From: Microbacteriaceae bacterium | GTDB lineage: Bacteria > Actinomycetota > Actinomycetes > Actinomycetales > Microbacteriaceae | Length of the DNA: 64,000 nt | Direction of reading: 5' to 3' | NCBI GenBank assembly: GCA_019638805.1 | Contig: JAHBTA010000004.1 | Location: 186,001-250,000, forward strand | Part shown: piece by piece, positions 38,650 through 48,774 of the stretch | Layout of the letters: every line of letters begins with the position of its first letter | Position numbering within the stretch: position 1 is the stretch's first letter | Made by a program: the position numbers and the translations under genes | The notes under the pieces: model-generated | Seen by the model: only the letters and a program-made list of their open reading frames with translations | What the model was told of the DNA's origin: nothing | Database searches by the model: none

Positions 38650-39843
38650 CTACTTGAGGATCTTCGTGACCTTGCCGGCGCCGACGGTGCGGCCACCCTC
38701 ACGGATCGCGAAGCCGAGGCCCTCCTCCATGGCGATCGGCTGGATGAGCTCGACCGTCATGTCGGTGGTGTCGCCGGGCATGACCATCTCGGTGCCGTCG
38801 GGCAGCGTGATGACGCCGGTGACGTCGGTGGTGCGGAAGTAGAACTGCGGGCGGTAGTTCGCGTAGAACGGGTTGTGACGCCCACCCTCGTCCTTGGACA
38901 GGATGTACGCGGTGCCCTCGAACTGCGTGTGCGGCGTGACCGAGCCGGGCTTCACGACGACCTGGCCGCGCTCGACCTCCTCGCGCTTGGTGCCGCGGAG
39001 CAGCAGACCACAGTTCTCGCCGGCCCAGGCCTCGTCGAGCTGCTTGTGGAACATCTCGATGCCCGTGACCGTGGTCTTCTGCGTCGGGCGGATGCCGACG
39101 ATCTCGACCTCGGAGTTGATGGCGAGCGTCCCGCGCTCGGCGCGGCCGGTGACGACCGTGCCGCGACCGGTGATGGTGAAGACGTCCTCGATGGGCATGA
39201 GGAACGGCTTGTCCTTGTCACGCACCGGGTCGGGGATGTTGTTGTCCACGGCCTCCATGAGGTCCAGGATCGACTGCGCCCACTTCTCGTCGCCCTCGAG
39301 GGCCTTGAGACCGGAGACGCGCACGACCGGAGCGTTCTCGCCGTCGAAGCCCTGGCTGCTGAGCAGCTCGCGGACCTCGAGCTCGACGAGCTCCAGGATC
39401 TCCTCGTCGTCGACCATGTCGGACTTGTTCAGCGCGACGAGCAGGTACGGCACGCCGACCTGCTTGGCGAGCAGCACGTGCTCACGGGTCTGGGCCATCG
39501 GGCCGTCGGTCGCCGCGACCACCAGGATCGCGCCGTCCATCTGAGCGGCACCGGTGATCATGTTCTTGATGTAGTCGGCGTGACCGGGGGCGTCGACGTG
39601 CGCGTAGTGGCGCTTCGGCGTCTCGTACTCGACGTGCGAGATGTTGATGGTGATGCCGCGCTGACGCTCCTCGGGAGCGGAGTCGATCGACGCGAAGTCA
39701 CGGGGAACGTTCACGGCGCTCGGGTACTTGTCGGCGAGCACCTTCGAGATCGCCGCGGTGAGCGTGGTCTTGCCGTGGTCGACGTGACCGATCGTTCCGA
39801 TGTTGACGTGCGGCTTGGTCCGCTCGAACTTGGCCTTAGCCAC
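38650..39843 (-). CDS. tuf: Elongation factor Tu
   Basis: This GTPase delivers aminoacyl-tRNA to the ribosome. The 397-residue chain has [14 protein letters not shown] (G1), [13 protein letters not shown] (G2), [12 protein letters not shown] (G3), NKSD (G4), the C-terminal beta-barrel segment [39 protein letters not shown] and the end [11 protein letters not shown]. The GTG start has a strong GAGGAGG about eight bases upstream. It is last in the str operon. The S10 operon, often next, begins 14 kb away. Confidence 0.99.
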   Translation of the reverse strand: MAKAKFERTKPHVNIGTIGHVDHGKTTLTAAISKVLADKYPSAVNVPRDFASIDSAPEERQRGITINISHVEYETPKRHYAHVDAPGHADYIKNMITGAAQMDGAILVVAATDGPMAQTREHVLLAKQVGVPYLLVALNKSDMVDDEEILELVELEVRELLSSQGFDGENAPVVRVSGLKALEGDEKWAQSILDLMEAVDNNIPDPVRDKDKPFLMPIEDVFTITGRGTVVTGRAERGTLAINSEVEIVGIRPTQKTTVTGIEMFHKQLDEAWAGENCGLLLRGTKREEVERGQVVVKPGSVTPHTQFEGTAYILSKDEGGRHNPFYANYRPQFYFRTTDVTGVITLPDGTEMVMPGDTTDMTVELIQPIAMEEGLGFAIREGGRTVGAGKVTKILK

Positions 39844-39942
39844 TTTGGGTCCTCCTCAGGACGTGTTTTCTGCCTTGTTTACTTTAGGGGTTTGGACTTC
39901 GAGACGCGCCCCCGCGGGGAGCTCCTCAGCCAGCGGGACGAA

Positions 39943-42057
39943 CTAGTCGCCCTTGCTCTTTTGGACGATCTCGTCGGCGACCGCCTTCGGGACCTCCGCG
40001 TAGCTGTCGAACGACATCGAGTACACGGCGCGGCCGGAGGTCTTGGACCTCAGGTCGCCCACGTAGCCGAACATCTCCGACAGCGGGACCTTGGCCGTCA
40101 CGACCTTCACGCCGGTCGCGTCGTCCATGGACTGGATCTGCCCGCGCCGCGAGTTCAGGTCGCCGATGACGTCGCCCATGTACTCCTCGGGCGTGCGCAC
40201 CTCGACGGCCATGAGCGGCTCGAGCAGCACGGGGCTCGCCTTGCGCGCGGCCTCCTTGTAGGCCATCGAGCCGGCGATCTTGAACGCCATCTCCGAGGAG
40301 TCGACGTCGTGCGAGGCGCCGTCCACCAGGGTGGCCTTGACGCCCACGGTCGGGTAGCCGGCCAGCACGCCCACCTGCATGGCGTCCTGGATGCCCGCGT
40401 CGACCGAGGGGATGTACTCGCGCGGCACGCGACCGCCGGTGACGGCGTTCACGAACTCGTAGCTGGTCTCCGCGGTCACCTCGAGCGGCTCGAGCGTGAT
40501 CTGGACCTTGGCGAACTGGCCGGAGCCGCCCGTCTGCTTCTTGTGCGTGTAGTCGTACTTCTCGACCGCCTTGCGGATGGTCTCGCGGTAGGCGACCTGC
40601 GGCTTGCCGACGTTGGCCTCGACGTTGAACTCCCGCTTCATGCGGTCGACCAGGATGTCGAGGTGCAGCTCGCCCATGCCCTTGATGATGGTCTGGCCGG
40701 TCTCCGGGTTCTGCTCGGTGCGGAACGTCGGGTCCTCCTCCGCCAGCTTCTGGATGGCGGTGCCCAGCTTCTCCTGGTCGGCCTTGGTCTTGGGCTCGAT
40801 CGCGACCTCGATGACCGGGGCCGGGAACGACATCGACTCCAGCACGACCTGGTTGTTCGGGTCGCTCAGGGTGTCACCGGTGGTGGTGTCCTTGAGGCCG
40901 ATGACCGCGTAGATGTGACCGGCGGTCACGCCGTCGACCGGGTTCTCCTTGTTGGCGTGCATCTGGAAGATCTTCCCGACGCGCTCCTTCTTGCCCTTGG
41001 TCGAGTTCACGATCTGGGCGCCGGACTCGAGCTTGCCCGAGTACACCCGGATGTAGGTGAGCCGGCCGAAGAACGGGTGCGCCACGATCTTGAACGCGAG
41101 CGCCGAGAAGGGCTCGGCCGCGTCGGCGTGACGCTCGACGACCTTCTCCTCGTCGCGGATGTCGTGGCCCTCGATCGCGGGAACGTCCAGCGGGCTGGGC
41201 AGATAGTCGACGACCGCGTCGAGCATGGGCTGCACTCCGCGGTTCTTGAACGCCGAACCGCACAGCACCGGGTAGAGCTCGCTCGCGATGGTGAGCTTGC
41301 GGATCGCGCCCTTGATCTCGTCGACCGTGAGCTCCTCGCCGCCGAAGTACTTCTCGAGCAGGACCTCGTCGGTCTCGGCGACCGTCTCGAGCAGCACGTT
41401 GCGGTACTCGTCGGCCTTGGCCTTGAGGTCGTCCGGGATCTCCTGGATCTCGTACTTGGCGCCCATGGTCACGTCGCCCTTGGCGTCGCCGGGCCACACC
41501 AGGGCGCGCATCTCGACCAGGTCGACGACGCCCACGAAGTCGGACTCGGAGCCGATGGGCAGCTGCAGCACGAGCGGCTTGGCGCCCAGGCGCTTGATGA
41601 TGGTGTCGACCGTGAAGTAGAAGTCGGCACCCAGCTTGTCCATCTTGTTGACGAAGCAGATGCGCGGGACGTTGTACTTGTCGGCCTGGCGCCACACGGT
41701 CTCGGACTGGGGCTCCACGCCCTCCTTGCCGTCGAACACCGCGACCGCGCCGTCGAGCACGCGCAGCGAGCGCTCCACCTCGACCGTGAAGTCGACGTGG
41801 CCGGGGGTGTCGATGATGTTGATCTGGTTGTTGTTCCAGAAGCAGGTCACCGCGGCGGACGTGATCGTGATGCCGCGCTCCTGCTCCTGCGCCATCCAGT
41901 CGGTCGTGGCCGCACCGTCGTGGGTCTCGCCGATCTTGTGGTTCACGCCGGTGTAGAACAGGATCCGCTCGGTCGTCGTCGTCTTGCCGGCGTCGATGTG
42001 CGCCATGATGCCGATGTTGCGGACCTTCTTGAGGTCGGTGAGCACGTCCTGTGCCAC
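39943..42057 (-). CDS. fusA: Elongation factor G
   Basis: This translocase GTPase has 704 residues. It shows [19 protein letters not shown], the [14 protein letters not shown] switch, [33 protein letters not shown], and the domain IV/V segments [17 protein letters not shown] and [21 protein letters not shown]. The GTG start is preceded by AAGGAA. It lies between rpsG (115-base gap) and tuf (99-base gap). Confidence 0.99.
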   Translation of the reverse strand: MAQDVLTDLKKVRNIGIMAHIDAGKTTTTERILFYTGVNHKIGETHDGAATTDWMAQEQERGITITSAAVTCFWNNNQINIIDTPGHVDFTVEVERSLRVLDGAVAVFDGKEGVEPQSETVWRQADKYNVPRICFVNKMDKLGADFYFTVDTIIKRLGAKPLVLQLPIGSESDFVGVVDLVEMRALVWPGDAKGDVTMGAKYEIQEIPDDLKAKADEYRNVLLETVAETDEVLLEKYFGGEELTVDEIKGAIRKLTIASELYPVLCGSAFKNRGVQPMLDAVVDYLPSPLDVPAIEGHDIRDEEKVVERHADAAEPFSALAFKIVAHPFFGRLTYIRVYSGKLESGAQIVNSTKGKKERVGKIFQMHANKENPVDGVTAGHIYAVIGLKDTTTGDTLSDPNNQVVLESMSFPAPVIEVAIEPKTKADQEKLGTAIQKLAEEDPTFRTEQNPETGQTIIKGMGELHLDILVDRMKREFNVEANVGKPQVAYRETIRKAVEKYDYTHKKQTGGSGQFAKVQITLEPLEVTAETSYEFVNAVTGGRVPREYIPSVDAGIQDAMQVGVLAGYPTVGVKATLVDGASHDVDSSEMAFKIAGSMAYKEAARKASPVLLEPLMAVEVRTPEEYMGDVIGDLNSRRGQIQSMDDATGVKVVTAKVPLSEMFGYVGDLRSKTSGRAVYSMSFDSYAEVPKAVADEIVQKSKGD

Positions 42058-42172
42058 TTGCGTTCCTTATCTATTCGTTGATTCGCGGGTGAGGAGCGCC
42101 GCCGCGGGCGACGTGTCTCGAAACCGGGCCCCGAGACGCTGTGCTTCGCAGCGCTCCCCGACCCGCGGCTGA

Positions 42173-42643
42173 TTACCAGCGGTAGTGCGCGAAGGCCTTG
42201 TTCGACTCGGCCATCTTGTGGGTGTCCTCGCGACGCTTGACCGCCGCCCCCAGGCCGTTCGAGGCATCCAGGATCTCGTTGGTGAGGCGCTCGGTCATGG
42301 TCTTCTCGCGCCGCGACTTGGCGTACGAGGTGAGCCAGCGCAGCGCGAGGGTGTTCGCGCGGTGCGGCTTGACCTCGACCGGCACCTGGTAGGTGGATCC
42401 ACCGACGCGGCGGCTCTTGACCTCGAGGGTGGGGCGCACGTTGTCGAGCGCCTTCTTGAGAACCGTCACGGCATCCTGACCGGACTTCTGGGCCACGCCG
42501 TCGAGCGCGCCGTAGACGATGCGCTGGGCCAGGTCCTTCTTGCCGTCGAGCAGGATCTTGTTGACCAGCTGGCTCACCACGGGAGCACCGTAGACCGGGT
42601 CGCTGACGACCGGGCGCTTGGGAGCCGGTCCCTTGCGCGGCAT
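42173..42643 (-). CDS. rpsG: 30S ribosomal protein S7
   Basis: S7 is a primary 16S rRNA binder of the 30S head near the E site and, in E. coli, the str operon regulator. The 156-residue chain starts [36 protein letters not shown], has [25 protein letters not shown] and ends KAFAHYRW. The ATG overlaps the rpsL stop by one base (TAATG). Confidence 0.98.
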   Translation of the reverse strand: MPRKGPAPKRPVVSDPVYGAPVVSQLVNKILLDGKKDLAQRIVYGALDGVAQKSGQDAVTVLKKALDNVRPTLEVKSRRVGGSTYQVPVEVKPHRANTLALRWLTSYAKSRREKTMTERLTNEILDASNGLGAAVKRREDTHKMAESNKAFAHYRW

Positions 42644-43017
42644 TACTTCTTCTCCATCTTGGCGCCGTAGCGGCTGCGGGCCTGCTTGCGGTTCTTGACG
42701 GCCTGGGTGTCGAGCGCGCCGCGCACGATCTTGTAGCGCACGCCGGGCAGGTCCTTCACGCGGCCGCCGCGCACGAGCACCATCGAGTGCTCCTGCAGGT
42801 TGTGGCCCTCGCCGGGGATGTAGGCGGTGACCTCGGTGCCGTTGCTGAGCTTGACGCGGGCGACCTTGCGCAGGGCCGAGTTCGGCTTCTTGGGGGTCGT
42901 CGTGTAGACGCGCGTGCACACGCCGCGCTGCTGCGGGTTGGCCTTCAGGGCCGGCGCCTTGGTCTTGGCGACCTTGGCGCTGCGGCCCTTGCGGACCAGC
43001 TGCTGAATCGTAGGCAA
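42643..43017 (-). CDS. rpsL: 30S ribosomal protein S12
   Basis: S12 controls decoding at the A site. The 124-residue canonical protein needs a TTG start (giving [12 protein letters not shown]), because the longer in-frame ORF adds sequence unlike S12. [18 protein letters not shown] and [35 protein letters not shown] carry the wild-type lysines (E. coli K43 and K88 equivalents), so no streptomycin-resistance change is seen at these two sites. It heads the str operon. Confidence 0.97.
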   Translation of the reverse strand: MPTIQQLVRKGRSAKVAKTKAPALKANPQQRGVCTRVYTTTPKKPNSALRKVARVKLSNGTEVTAYIPGEGHNLQEHSMVLVRGGRVKDLPGVRYKIVRGALDTQAVKNRKQARSRYGAKMEKK

Positions 43018-43084
43018 GTGTTCTGGCTTTCGTGTCGGTCGCTGCACGGTGACAGCGGTGATGGTTCTCCATCGCAATCCGCTC

Positions 43085-43106
43085 CCCGCACCGGAGCCGG
43101 TGCGGG
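43085..43106 (-). promoter_or_regulatory. 22-bp palindromic hairpin in the rpsL leader
   Basis: The perfect arms CCCGCACCGG and CCGGTGCGGG have a two-base centre. It lies about 70-90 bases before rpsL in an otherwise gene-free leader, downstream of the candidate -10, so it would be in the mRNA leader. A second GC-rich imperfect hairpin lies around 43131-43149. Confidence 0.5.
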
Positions 43107-43217
43107 CCTGCGAGACGGATATGCCGTGGGGGCCGGGCGGCCCGCCCCCGCGCACGCGCGACCTGAGTCGATTCGTGTGCAGGGGAATGCGCGTGCGGAA
43201 GAGCACACACCCGGTCG

Positions 43218-43223
43218 AGTGTA
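43218..43223 (-). promoter_or_regulatory. Candidate -10 (TACACT) of the rpsL-rpsG-fusA-tuf operon
   Basis: TACACT, preceded by TG two bases upstream (TGTACACT), lies after the pilO terminator and about 200 bases before rpsL. The -35 is not clear. Confidence 0.4.
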
Positions 43224-43255
43224 CACGACCGCGGTGGTGAGCGCAGTACACGAGA

Positions 43256-43292
43256 CTCCGCCCCGGCGCGCGGTGGGAGCGCCGGGGCGGAG
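43256..43292 (-). terminator. Strong terminator hairpin after pilO
   Basis: The perfect 14-bp arms CTCCGCCCCGGCGC and GCGCCGGGGCGGAG flank a nine-base loop, starting 19 bases after the pilO stop. There is no U-run, as is common in high-GC actinobacteria. It insulates the pilus operon from the str operon. Confidence 0.75.
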
Positions 43293-43311
43293 AGCCTTGC
43301 CGGAGCCGCCC

Positions 43312-44166
43312 CTACGGCTCCGGGGTCTGGGTCGCGCCGGGATCGGGTTCGGACGTGCCATCCTCCGTACCCGTGCCGGCCTCCGTGCCCGAGTCGTCCT
43401 CGACCGTGTCCTCCTCGGCCGCCTGCACGGAATCCAGCTGCTTCACGGTCGTGCTGATCGGCTTCGGGTGACCGGCAACGCCGCTCGGGATCGCGTAGAT
43501 GTAGCCGCCAACGGTCGATGTGAACGAGCTCGTGCCCTTGTCGCGGGAGACCGCCAGGCTGCTCACCAGGAACAGCCGCGGGCTGGACTGCACTCCCTGC
43601 ACGAACTTCATGACCTCGTCCCACGATCCGGAGACCTGCACGGTGACCGGGATGGTGACGAAGTTCGACCCGGTGATGAGCGGATTCGTGACGACGGCGG
43701 GGTCCTCCACCGGGGGCGGAGCGGCCGCGGCGTCCGCGGCGGCACCGTCCGCGGCGGCGTCGGTGGCCGCGGCGTCGGTGGCCGCGGCGTCCGTCGCCGT
43801 GGCACCCGCGGGAACGGCAGGCGTGTAGGCCACGCCGTCCTCCACCGTCAGCGCCACGACATCGACGTGCGAGTACTTGGCCAGCGCGTCCAGGCCGTCG
43901 AGGTAGCCCGTGGCGTCGGCGTCGAACGGGATGGAGGTGCGCAGCGCGTCCAGTTCGCCGTTCAACTCGGGGAGGCGCTGGCTGTCGGCCTTGAGCTGCT
44001 CGACCACCTTCTCGCTGATCCGGTTCTGCGCCTCCATGTCCGCGCGCTGCTGATCGGCGGCGGACGCGGCGTCGAGCTGCGGCTGCGCCACCAGGAACCA
44101 CCCGATGACCGGGATGAGCAGCATCGCGAGGATGGACGCCAGGCTGATGATGCGGTGCTTCTGCAT
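43312..44166 (-). CDS. pilO: Type IV pilus inner-membrane accessory protein PilO-like
   Basis: It is a 284-residue bitopic membrane protein. The short cytoplasmic MQKHR start is followed by one helix ([21 protein letters not shown]), a coiled-coil stretch (residues ~30-70), and a ferredoxin-like domain resembling PilO ([44 protein letters not shown]). A roughly 25-residue Ala/Asp/Thr linker ([22 protein letters not shown]) and an acidic Glu/Thr tail are unusual. It follows pilN by one base. It probably pairs with PilN to join PilM to the extracytoplasmic pilus base. Confidence 0.85.
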   Translation of the reverse strand: MQKHRIISLASILAMLLIPVIGWFLVAQPQLDAASAADQQRADMEAQNRISEKVVEQLKADSQRLPELNGELDALRTSIPFDADATGYLDGLDALAKYSHVDVVALTVEDGVAYTPAVPAGATATDAAATDAAATDAAADGAAADAAAAPPPVEDPAVVTNPLITGSNFVTIPVTVQVSGSWDEVMKFVQGVQSSPRLFLVSSLAVSRDKGTSSFTSTVGGYIYAIPSGVAGHPKPISTTVKQLDSVQAAEEDTVEDDSGTEAGTGTEDGTSEPDPGATQTPEP

Positions 44167-44167
44167 G

Positions 44168-45052
44168 TCAATCGCCCCCTTCCTCGGTCGCCGCGCCGTC
44201 CGTGGCGGTGGTGCCCTCCGTCGCCGGGGGCGTCGCCACGAGCGACTTGACGGTGCCGTCCGACTTCGCCCCGGCAGCGGCCGCGGCCGCCGCGGCCGCC
44301 TCCTCCTCGGCGATGTGCTCCGGGTCGAAACGCATCGAGAAGGCGTCCGCATTGATGTGCATGAGCACACGGGCGGTGTAGACGCCCTCGTTCTGCTGGA
44401 CCGAGCCGGGGGTGGCATCCACGAAGCCGGGCAGGTCCGCGAGCGCGCGCAACCAGTCCGAGGTGGACAACAGGGTCTTCGACGTCGCCAGGAAGGTCAA
44501 CGCCGCGACACGCTCGCCCTGCAGCGGGGTGTCCGCCTGCGCGAATGCGCTCATCGGGGTGCCCGACTCGATCGTGACGTCCTGCAGCGCGACGCCCGAC
44601 GGCAGCGAGGCCTGCAGCAGCGTGAGGTAGTCCCTCCAGTTGATCTCGGTGGATCCGCCGACCTGCTGGCCGGCCTGGATGGTCGCGATCGTGCTCTGCA
44701 CGTCGCGCACCTCGCCGTACTGCAACTGCTCGTTGACGAGCGCGGTCTGCCGGTCCTGCGCCTGGGTGAGCTGCACCTGGGACACGGACGCGAGCGTCCA
44801 CACGCCGATGCACGCCGCGACGGTCGCGACGAACACGAAGAACACGCCGACGCGCAACGCCCGGCGGGTCTTGAGCTGCTTGCGCTTGAGCACGATCTCC
44901 GGCGGCAGCAGGCTCGCGCGCGGCTGCCCGGCGATCACCAGCGGAGCGCCGGAGCTGCGGCCCGAACGCCCCAGCGTGAACTGCGGTCCGCGGCGGCGGC
45001 CCTGGTCGGGCGCCTGCTGCTCGGCGGGCCTGGTCGGAATGTCGACGGTCAT
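44168..45052 (-). CDS. pilN: Type IV pilus assembly protein PilN-like
   Basis: The chain starts with about 45 cytoplasmic residues rich in Arg/Gln, then RASLLPPEIVLKRKQLKTRR. The conserved NLLP-type segment (here SLLPPEI) binds PilM in the family. One helix (ALRVGVFFVFVATVAACIGVWTLASV), a coiled coil and a periplasm-facing PilN domain (NWRDYLTLLQASLPSGVALQDVTIES) follow. Length is 294 residues with a C-terminal Ala/Thr/Glu tail. The ATG overlaps the pilM stop by four bases, so translation is coupled. Confidence 0.87.
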   Translation of the reverse strand: MTVDIPTRPAEQQAPDQGRRRGPQFTLGRSGRSSGAPLVIAGQPRASLLPPEIVLKRKQLKTRRALRVGVFFVFVATVAACIGVWTLASVSQVQLTQAQDRQTALVNEQLQYGEVRDVQSTIATIQAGQQVGGSTEINWRDYLTLLQASLPSGVALQDVTIESGTPMSAFAQADTPLQGERVAALTFLATSKTLLSTSDWLRALADLPGFVDATPGSVQQNEGVYTARVLMHINADAFSMRFDPEHIAEEEAAAAAAAAAGAKSDGTVKSLVATPPATEGTTATDGAATEEGGD

Positions 45053-46086
45053 GCTGTGCTCCCCACCGCGAGCCCGACGGCGACCGACAGCGCATCGCGC
45101 CAGCCGGGTCCCTCCACGCGGGCGGACTTGGCGACGACCACCCGGGAGCCCGGGTCGGCGTCCGTGACGGGCAGCCGGGTCAGCTCGGCGAACGCCTCGC
45201 GAATACCCGGCAGGTCGCCCCCTCCGCCGCTCAGCACGATGCGCTGCACGGGCAGGTGGGGACGGGCGGTGGCGAAGTAGCTGATCGTGTTGCGCACCGC
45301 CATGAGCTGTTCGTGGGTCGCCGACGCGATGGTCGCCGCAATCGGCTGCACCTCCGCGGTCAGCGGGCGCCCGAGGATGCCCACGGTGCGCTTGATGCGC
45401 TCGGCCTCGCCGAACGGGATGTCGTGCGCGGCGACCACGGCATCCGTGATGTCGCGCCCGCCGCTGGGGATGACGCGGATGAAGTGCGGCACGCCGTTGG
45501 ACGCCATGACCACATACGTGGTCGATGCGCCGATGTCGACCAGCGCCGTCATCCCGGACTGCCCGCCCAGCAGGAGCCGGGTCAGCGCGAACGGGATGAG
45601 GTCCACCTCGGCCACGTGCAGCCCGGCATCCTCCGCGGCCTCCACGTTGCCGAGAACGGCCTCGCGGATCGCGGCGACGAGCAGCCCGTGGACCATCGGC
45701 CCCTGGTCGGTCTGCTCGGTGGACACCGGGTAGAAGTCCAGCAGTGCGTCTCCCACCGGCACCGGGAGCAGGTCCTGCACCTGGAACGGCAGCTGCTCGC
45801 GGATGCGGTCGATCGGCTGGGCGCGGACGACGTGGTCGCGCGCCAGGATGCGGTGGTTCCCCATGCCGAGAACGACATCCTTGGTGCCGAACTTGCCCTG
45901 TGACCACAGCTGACGAAGGCCGGCGACGACCGCGTCGCGGTCGATCACCTCCCCCTTGCTCACCGCGCCGTGCGGAATGGCCACCTCGTGGTACTTGACC
46001 ACGGTTGGCCGGGCACGTGCGGGATCCTTGACTTCGGCGGCGCGGAGCACCCCGTCGCCGATATCGAGTCCCACCACTCGAGTCAT
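45049..46086 (-). CDS. pilM: Type IV pilus actin-like ATPase PilM
   Basis: It is a cytoplasmic actin/FtsA-fold protein that forms a ring under the membrane and binds PilN. The 345 residues contain phosphate-1 VVGLDIGDGVLRAAEV, the PilM segment EQLPFQVQDLLPVPVGDALLDFYPV, phosphate-2 ALVDIGASTTYVVMA and adenosine-motif-like RIVLSGGGGDLPGI. It starts 19 bases after pilD, and overlaps pilN by four. Confidence 0.93.
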   Translation of the reverse strand: MTRVVGLDIGDGVLRAAEVKDPARARPTVVKYHEVAIPHGAVSKGEVIDRDAVVAGLRQLWSQGKFGTKDVVLGMGNHRILARDHVVRAQPIDRIREQLPFQVQDLLPVPVGDALLDFYPVSTEQTDQGPMVHGLLVAAIREAVLGNVEAAEDAGLHVAEVDLIPFALTRLLLGGQSGMTALVDIGASTTYVVMASNGVPHFIRVIPSGGRDITDAVVAAHDIPFGEAERIKRTVGILGRPLTAEVQPIAATIASATHEQLMAVRNTISYFATARPHLPVQRIVLSGGGGDLPGIREAFAELTRLPVTDADPGSRVVVAKSARVEGPGWRDALSVAVGLAVGSTA

Positions 46087-46105
46087 ATCGATCTTCTTTC
46101 TTCCG

Positions 46106-46939
46106 TTATCCGACGCCCACCGCGTCGAAGTAACTGCGCGCGAGCAGCTCGCCGGCGAAGATCCCCAGCCAGGCGCCCAGGATCATCCAGGGCCCGAAGG
46201 GGATCGCGCTGCGGCGGCCCGCACGTCGGATCAGCATCAGCGCGAGCCCGAAGACCCCGCCGAAGACGAAGGCGGCGAATGCGCCGACCAGGAGGTTGCC
46301 CCAGCCCAGGAAGCCGAGGTAGAGGCCGAGGACGGCCGCGAGCTTGACGTCGCCCATGCCCATGCCCCCGCGCGAGACCAGGGCCAGCACGAGGTACAGC
46401 ACGAAGAGTCCGGCGCCGCCGAGCGCCGCTCCGGCGAGCGCCACGAGATCGCCCCGCACGAGCGCGGCCGCGGCCAGCAGCACCGTGCCGGCGATGAGCG
46501 TGGGCACGACGATGGCGTTGGGCAGCCGCTTGGTGTCGAGGTCGATGAGCGCCAGAGCGATCGAGACCGCGGTGAGCACCAGGAAGGCGACCAGTTCGAT
46601 GGCGCCGGCCACGGCATCCGTCGCGGTCGCCGCATCCAGAACCGCCGGACCGAACCGGGCCGTCACGAGCAGGAAGGCGACTGCGGTGCCCGCCTCGACG
46701 AGCGGGTAACGGGCGGAGATGGGCTCATGGCAGCCCCGGCAGCGCCCACGCAGGAGCAGCCAGGACAGCACCGGGATGTTGTCGCGCTTGCGGATCGCCG
46801 TGCCGCACTTCGGGCAGGCCGAGTCGGGCGTGAGCGACCGGCCCGCCGGGACGCGGTACACGACCACGTTCAGGAAGGAGCCGATCGCGAGCCCGAGGAG
46901 GCTGGCGAACACGAGCAGCAGAACGAGCGCGCCGGTCAT
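46106..46939 (-). CDS. pilD: Prepilin peptidase (A24)
   Basis: This polytopic membrane aspartic protease cleaves and N-methylates prepilins. The 277-residue protein has a first helix, the cytoplasmic double-CxxC zinc domain (CPKCGTAIRKRDNIPVLSW and CRGCHEPISARYPLVE) and the catalytic aspartates in LIDLDTKRLPN and MGMGDVKLAAVLGLYLG. The overlap of four bases with the minor prepilin gene couples its translation. It presumably processes PilA and the three minor prepilins encoded upstream. Confidence 0.96.
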   Translation of the reverse strand: MTGALVLLLVFASLLGLAIGSFLNVVVYRVPAGRSLTPDSACPKCGTAIRKRDNIPVLSWLLLRGRCRGCHEPISARYPLVEAGTAVAFLLVTARFGPAVLDAATATDAVAGAIELVAFLVLTAVSIALALIDLDTKRLPNAIVVPTLIAGTVLLAAAALVRGDLVALAGAALGGAGLFVLYLVLALVSRGGMGMGDVKLAAVLGLYLGFLGWGNLLVGAFAAFVFGGVFGLALMLIRRAGRRSAIPFGPWMILGAWLGIFAGELLARSYFDAVGVG

Positions 46940-48774
46940 GGTGCCGTCGCTCCGTCAGCGGTGAAGGCCGCGGGCACGGCCGCGTACTGGGTCACCCCGT
47001 ACGTGGTCGAGACCGGGGTCAGGAACTTGGGCGGGGCCGTGAAGCGGTATCGGGTGTCGTACTGGTAGTCCTTCGTGAAACCCGCGGGGGCCGTCGTGCC
47101 GACCGTTCCGCGGAACTTCTGGGCGATCGCGCCGAAGACCGTGAGGGTGCCGCGCTCCACCCGCTCGTAGTTCTGCACCTGGAAGGTGTGGCCCACCGAG
47201 AGGATGGCGGCGTCGATCTCGCGGTCGTCGTCGCTGTCGAGCTTGTAGAAGTCGCCGTAGTAGTAGCGCACCGGGTTCCACACGAACACCGCGTTCTGCC
47301 CCACCAGGCCCAGGATGTCGGTCGCCTTGTCGTTGTAGACCAGGTCGCCCGTGACGTAGATGTAGTTCTCGGCCGCGATGGTGACCTGCCCGCCGAGCTT
47401 GCCCTCGACGTAGACGTCACCCGCCTTGCAGCCGTAGTGCGTGAGTCCGGAGCTGCCGCCACCGGAGGGCGTGACCTCGTTGTAGGACCCGACCGTGGTC
47501 GGGAACTTGGCCACCACGGTCGAGCCGCTCTTGTACTGCCAGCCCGCGGGGATCTTGCCGCTGCCCGAGCCACTCGCGCTCGTGCAGGTGAAGTTCGGCG
47601 GCGTGTAGCCCGAGGTCGGCGAGTTCGGGTCGGAGGTGCCGGAGGCCGGGACCGCCTGTACATAGATGAGGTTGCGCTCGATCACGTCGAGCAGAGCGCC
47701 CGTCGAGCTGCCCAGTCCGTTGGTCACGTTGCCGGGCGTCCCGCATTGCGACGGGGTTGAACCGGTGTTGGAGGCCGTCACGTTGGTGTACTTGGTCCAC
47801 GGCGAGAGCACGCGCATCTTGGGCACGCCGCCCGAGTACTCGAATGTGATCGTGGTCGGGCCGGTGTAGAGGCACCCGGGTCGCGGCACATCGGCCGGCA
47901 GGTCGCTGCGCGTCTCCCTCTTCATCTCGGTGTTGGTTGGCGGCATATCAATGGGAGCCGCGTAGACCACGGTTCCCGACCGGAAGTCGGGGGCGCTGCA
48001 TCCGCTCGCGGTCTTGTAGATGGGCGAGGACGTGCTGGAGGACAGCACGGCCTTCTTGAACGTCGACTGGCAGATCACCAGCCGGTCGTTGCTGCGCACC
48101 GGGCCCTCGAACGAGTCGTTCTTGCCGAACTGGATCTCGGTGCAGGTGCTCGAGTCGCGCGCTGGCGTGCCGTAGGCGTAGCGCTCGCACACGCTCTTTC
48201 CCGAGCTGTCGGTCGCGGTGACGCCGGCGTACACCGGGTCGAGAGTCTCGTAGTTGGTGAAGTACAGGTAGTCGATGAACCCGGTCTGCTTGAGGTCCGC
48301 GACGATCGAGCGCGTGACATCTCCCACGCGCCCGGTCGAACGCAGGTGCAAGATGCCCTTGTCCTGGTAGTCGCTGTTGTCGACCTCGTAGCGGTAGCTC
48401 GCGTCGGTCGAACCGCTCACACTCGCCCAGGTGCCGGCGGTGCCGACACCGAATGCGGGGTTCTCGTTGGAGCCCGAGGGCAGCGAGACCGTGCTGCCCG
48501 AGCCGTTCGTGAACGGCGCCGACGGGTTGCCGTACTTCTGGTAGGTGGCATCGTTGGCGAGCCGGCTCTGGTATTCCTCGACGCCCGCATAGGCGGCGGC
48601 AAGGGCACCGGCCCAATCCTCGTCAGTGTCGGCCTTCTTGATGTTGCTCACGGCGACCGACATCGACCCGGCCACCAGCAGGAGCATCGCCAGCCCCAAG
48701 CCGATGACGACGGGCAGTGCCATGCCGCGATCGTTGGTGCGAAGCGCGCGCATGAGTCGCGGGATCGAGGTCAC
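46936..48774 (-). CDS. PilX-like minor prepilin, large
   Basis: The 612-residue chain starts with the short class III-type leader LRTNDRGMALPVVIGLGLAMLLLVAGSMSVAV. Here G-M replaces the usual G-F, and there is no Glu+5, as is typical of PilX/GspK-like minor subunits. The helix is followed by a large Ser/Thr/Gly/Tyr-rich extracellular domain with several cysteines and the late beta-rich segment GKLGGQVTIAAENYIYVTGDLVYN. The GTG start overlaps the upstream prepilin stop by four bases. The size suggests a pilus-tip or adhesion subunit, which is an inference. Confidence 0.8.
   Translation of the reverse strand: MTSIPRLMRALRTNDRGMALPVVIGLGLAMLLLVAGSMSVAVSNIKKADTDEDWAGALAAAYAGVEEYQSRLANDATYQKYGNPSAPFTNGSGSTVSLPSGSNENPAFGVGTAGTWASVSGSTDASYRYEVDNSDYQDKGILHLRSTGRVGDVTRSIVADLKQTGFIDYLYFTNYETLDPVYAGVTATDSSGKSVCERYAYGTPARDSSTCTEIQFGKNDSFEGPVRSNDRLVICQSTFKKAVLSSSTSSPIYKTASGCSAPDFRSGTVVYAAPIDMPPTNTEMKRETRSDLPADVPRPGCLYTGPTTITFEYSGGVPKMRVLSPWTKYTNVTASNTGSTPSQCGTPGNVTNGLGSSTGALLDVIERNLIYVQAVPASGTSDPNSPTSGYTPPNFTCTSASGSGSGKIPAGWQYKSGSTVVAKFPTTVGSYNEVTPSGGGSSGLTHYGCKAGDVYVEGKLGGQVTIAAENYIYVTGDLVYNDKATDILGLVGQNAVFVWNPVRYYYGDFYKLDSDDDREIDAAILSVGHTFQVQNYERVERGTLTVFGAIAQKFRGTVGTTAPAGFTKDYQYDTRYRFTAPPKFLTPVSTTYGVTQYAAVPAAFTADGATAP

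Noticed and set aside
38875..42081. Plus-strand ORF of over 1000 codons opposite tuf and fusA
   Set aside because: Compositional shadow of highly biased EF-Tu and EF-G codons. The minus-strand genes are certain.
43738..43800. Ala/Asp/Thr triplet-like repeat in pilO as a slippage-controlled phase-variation tract
   Set aside because: The units are 12-18 bases and keep frame, so length change would not switch the gene off. It is better seen as a flexible linker.
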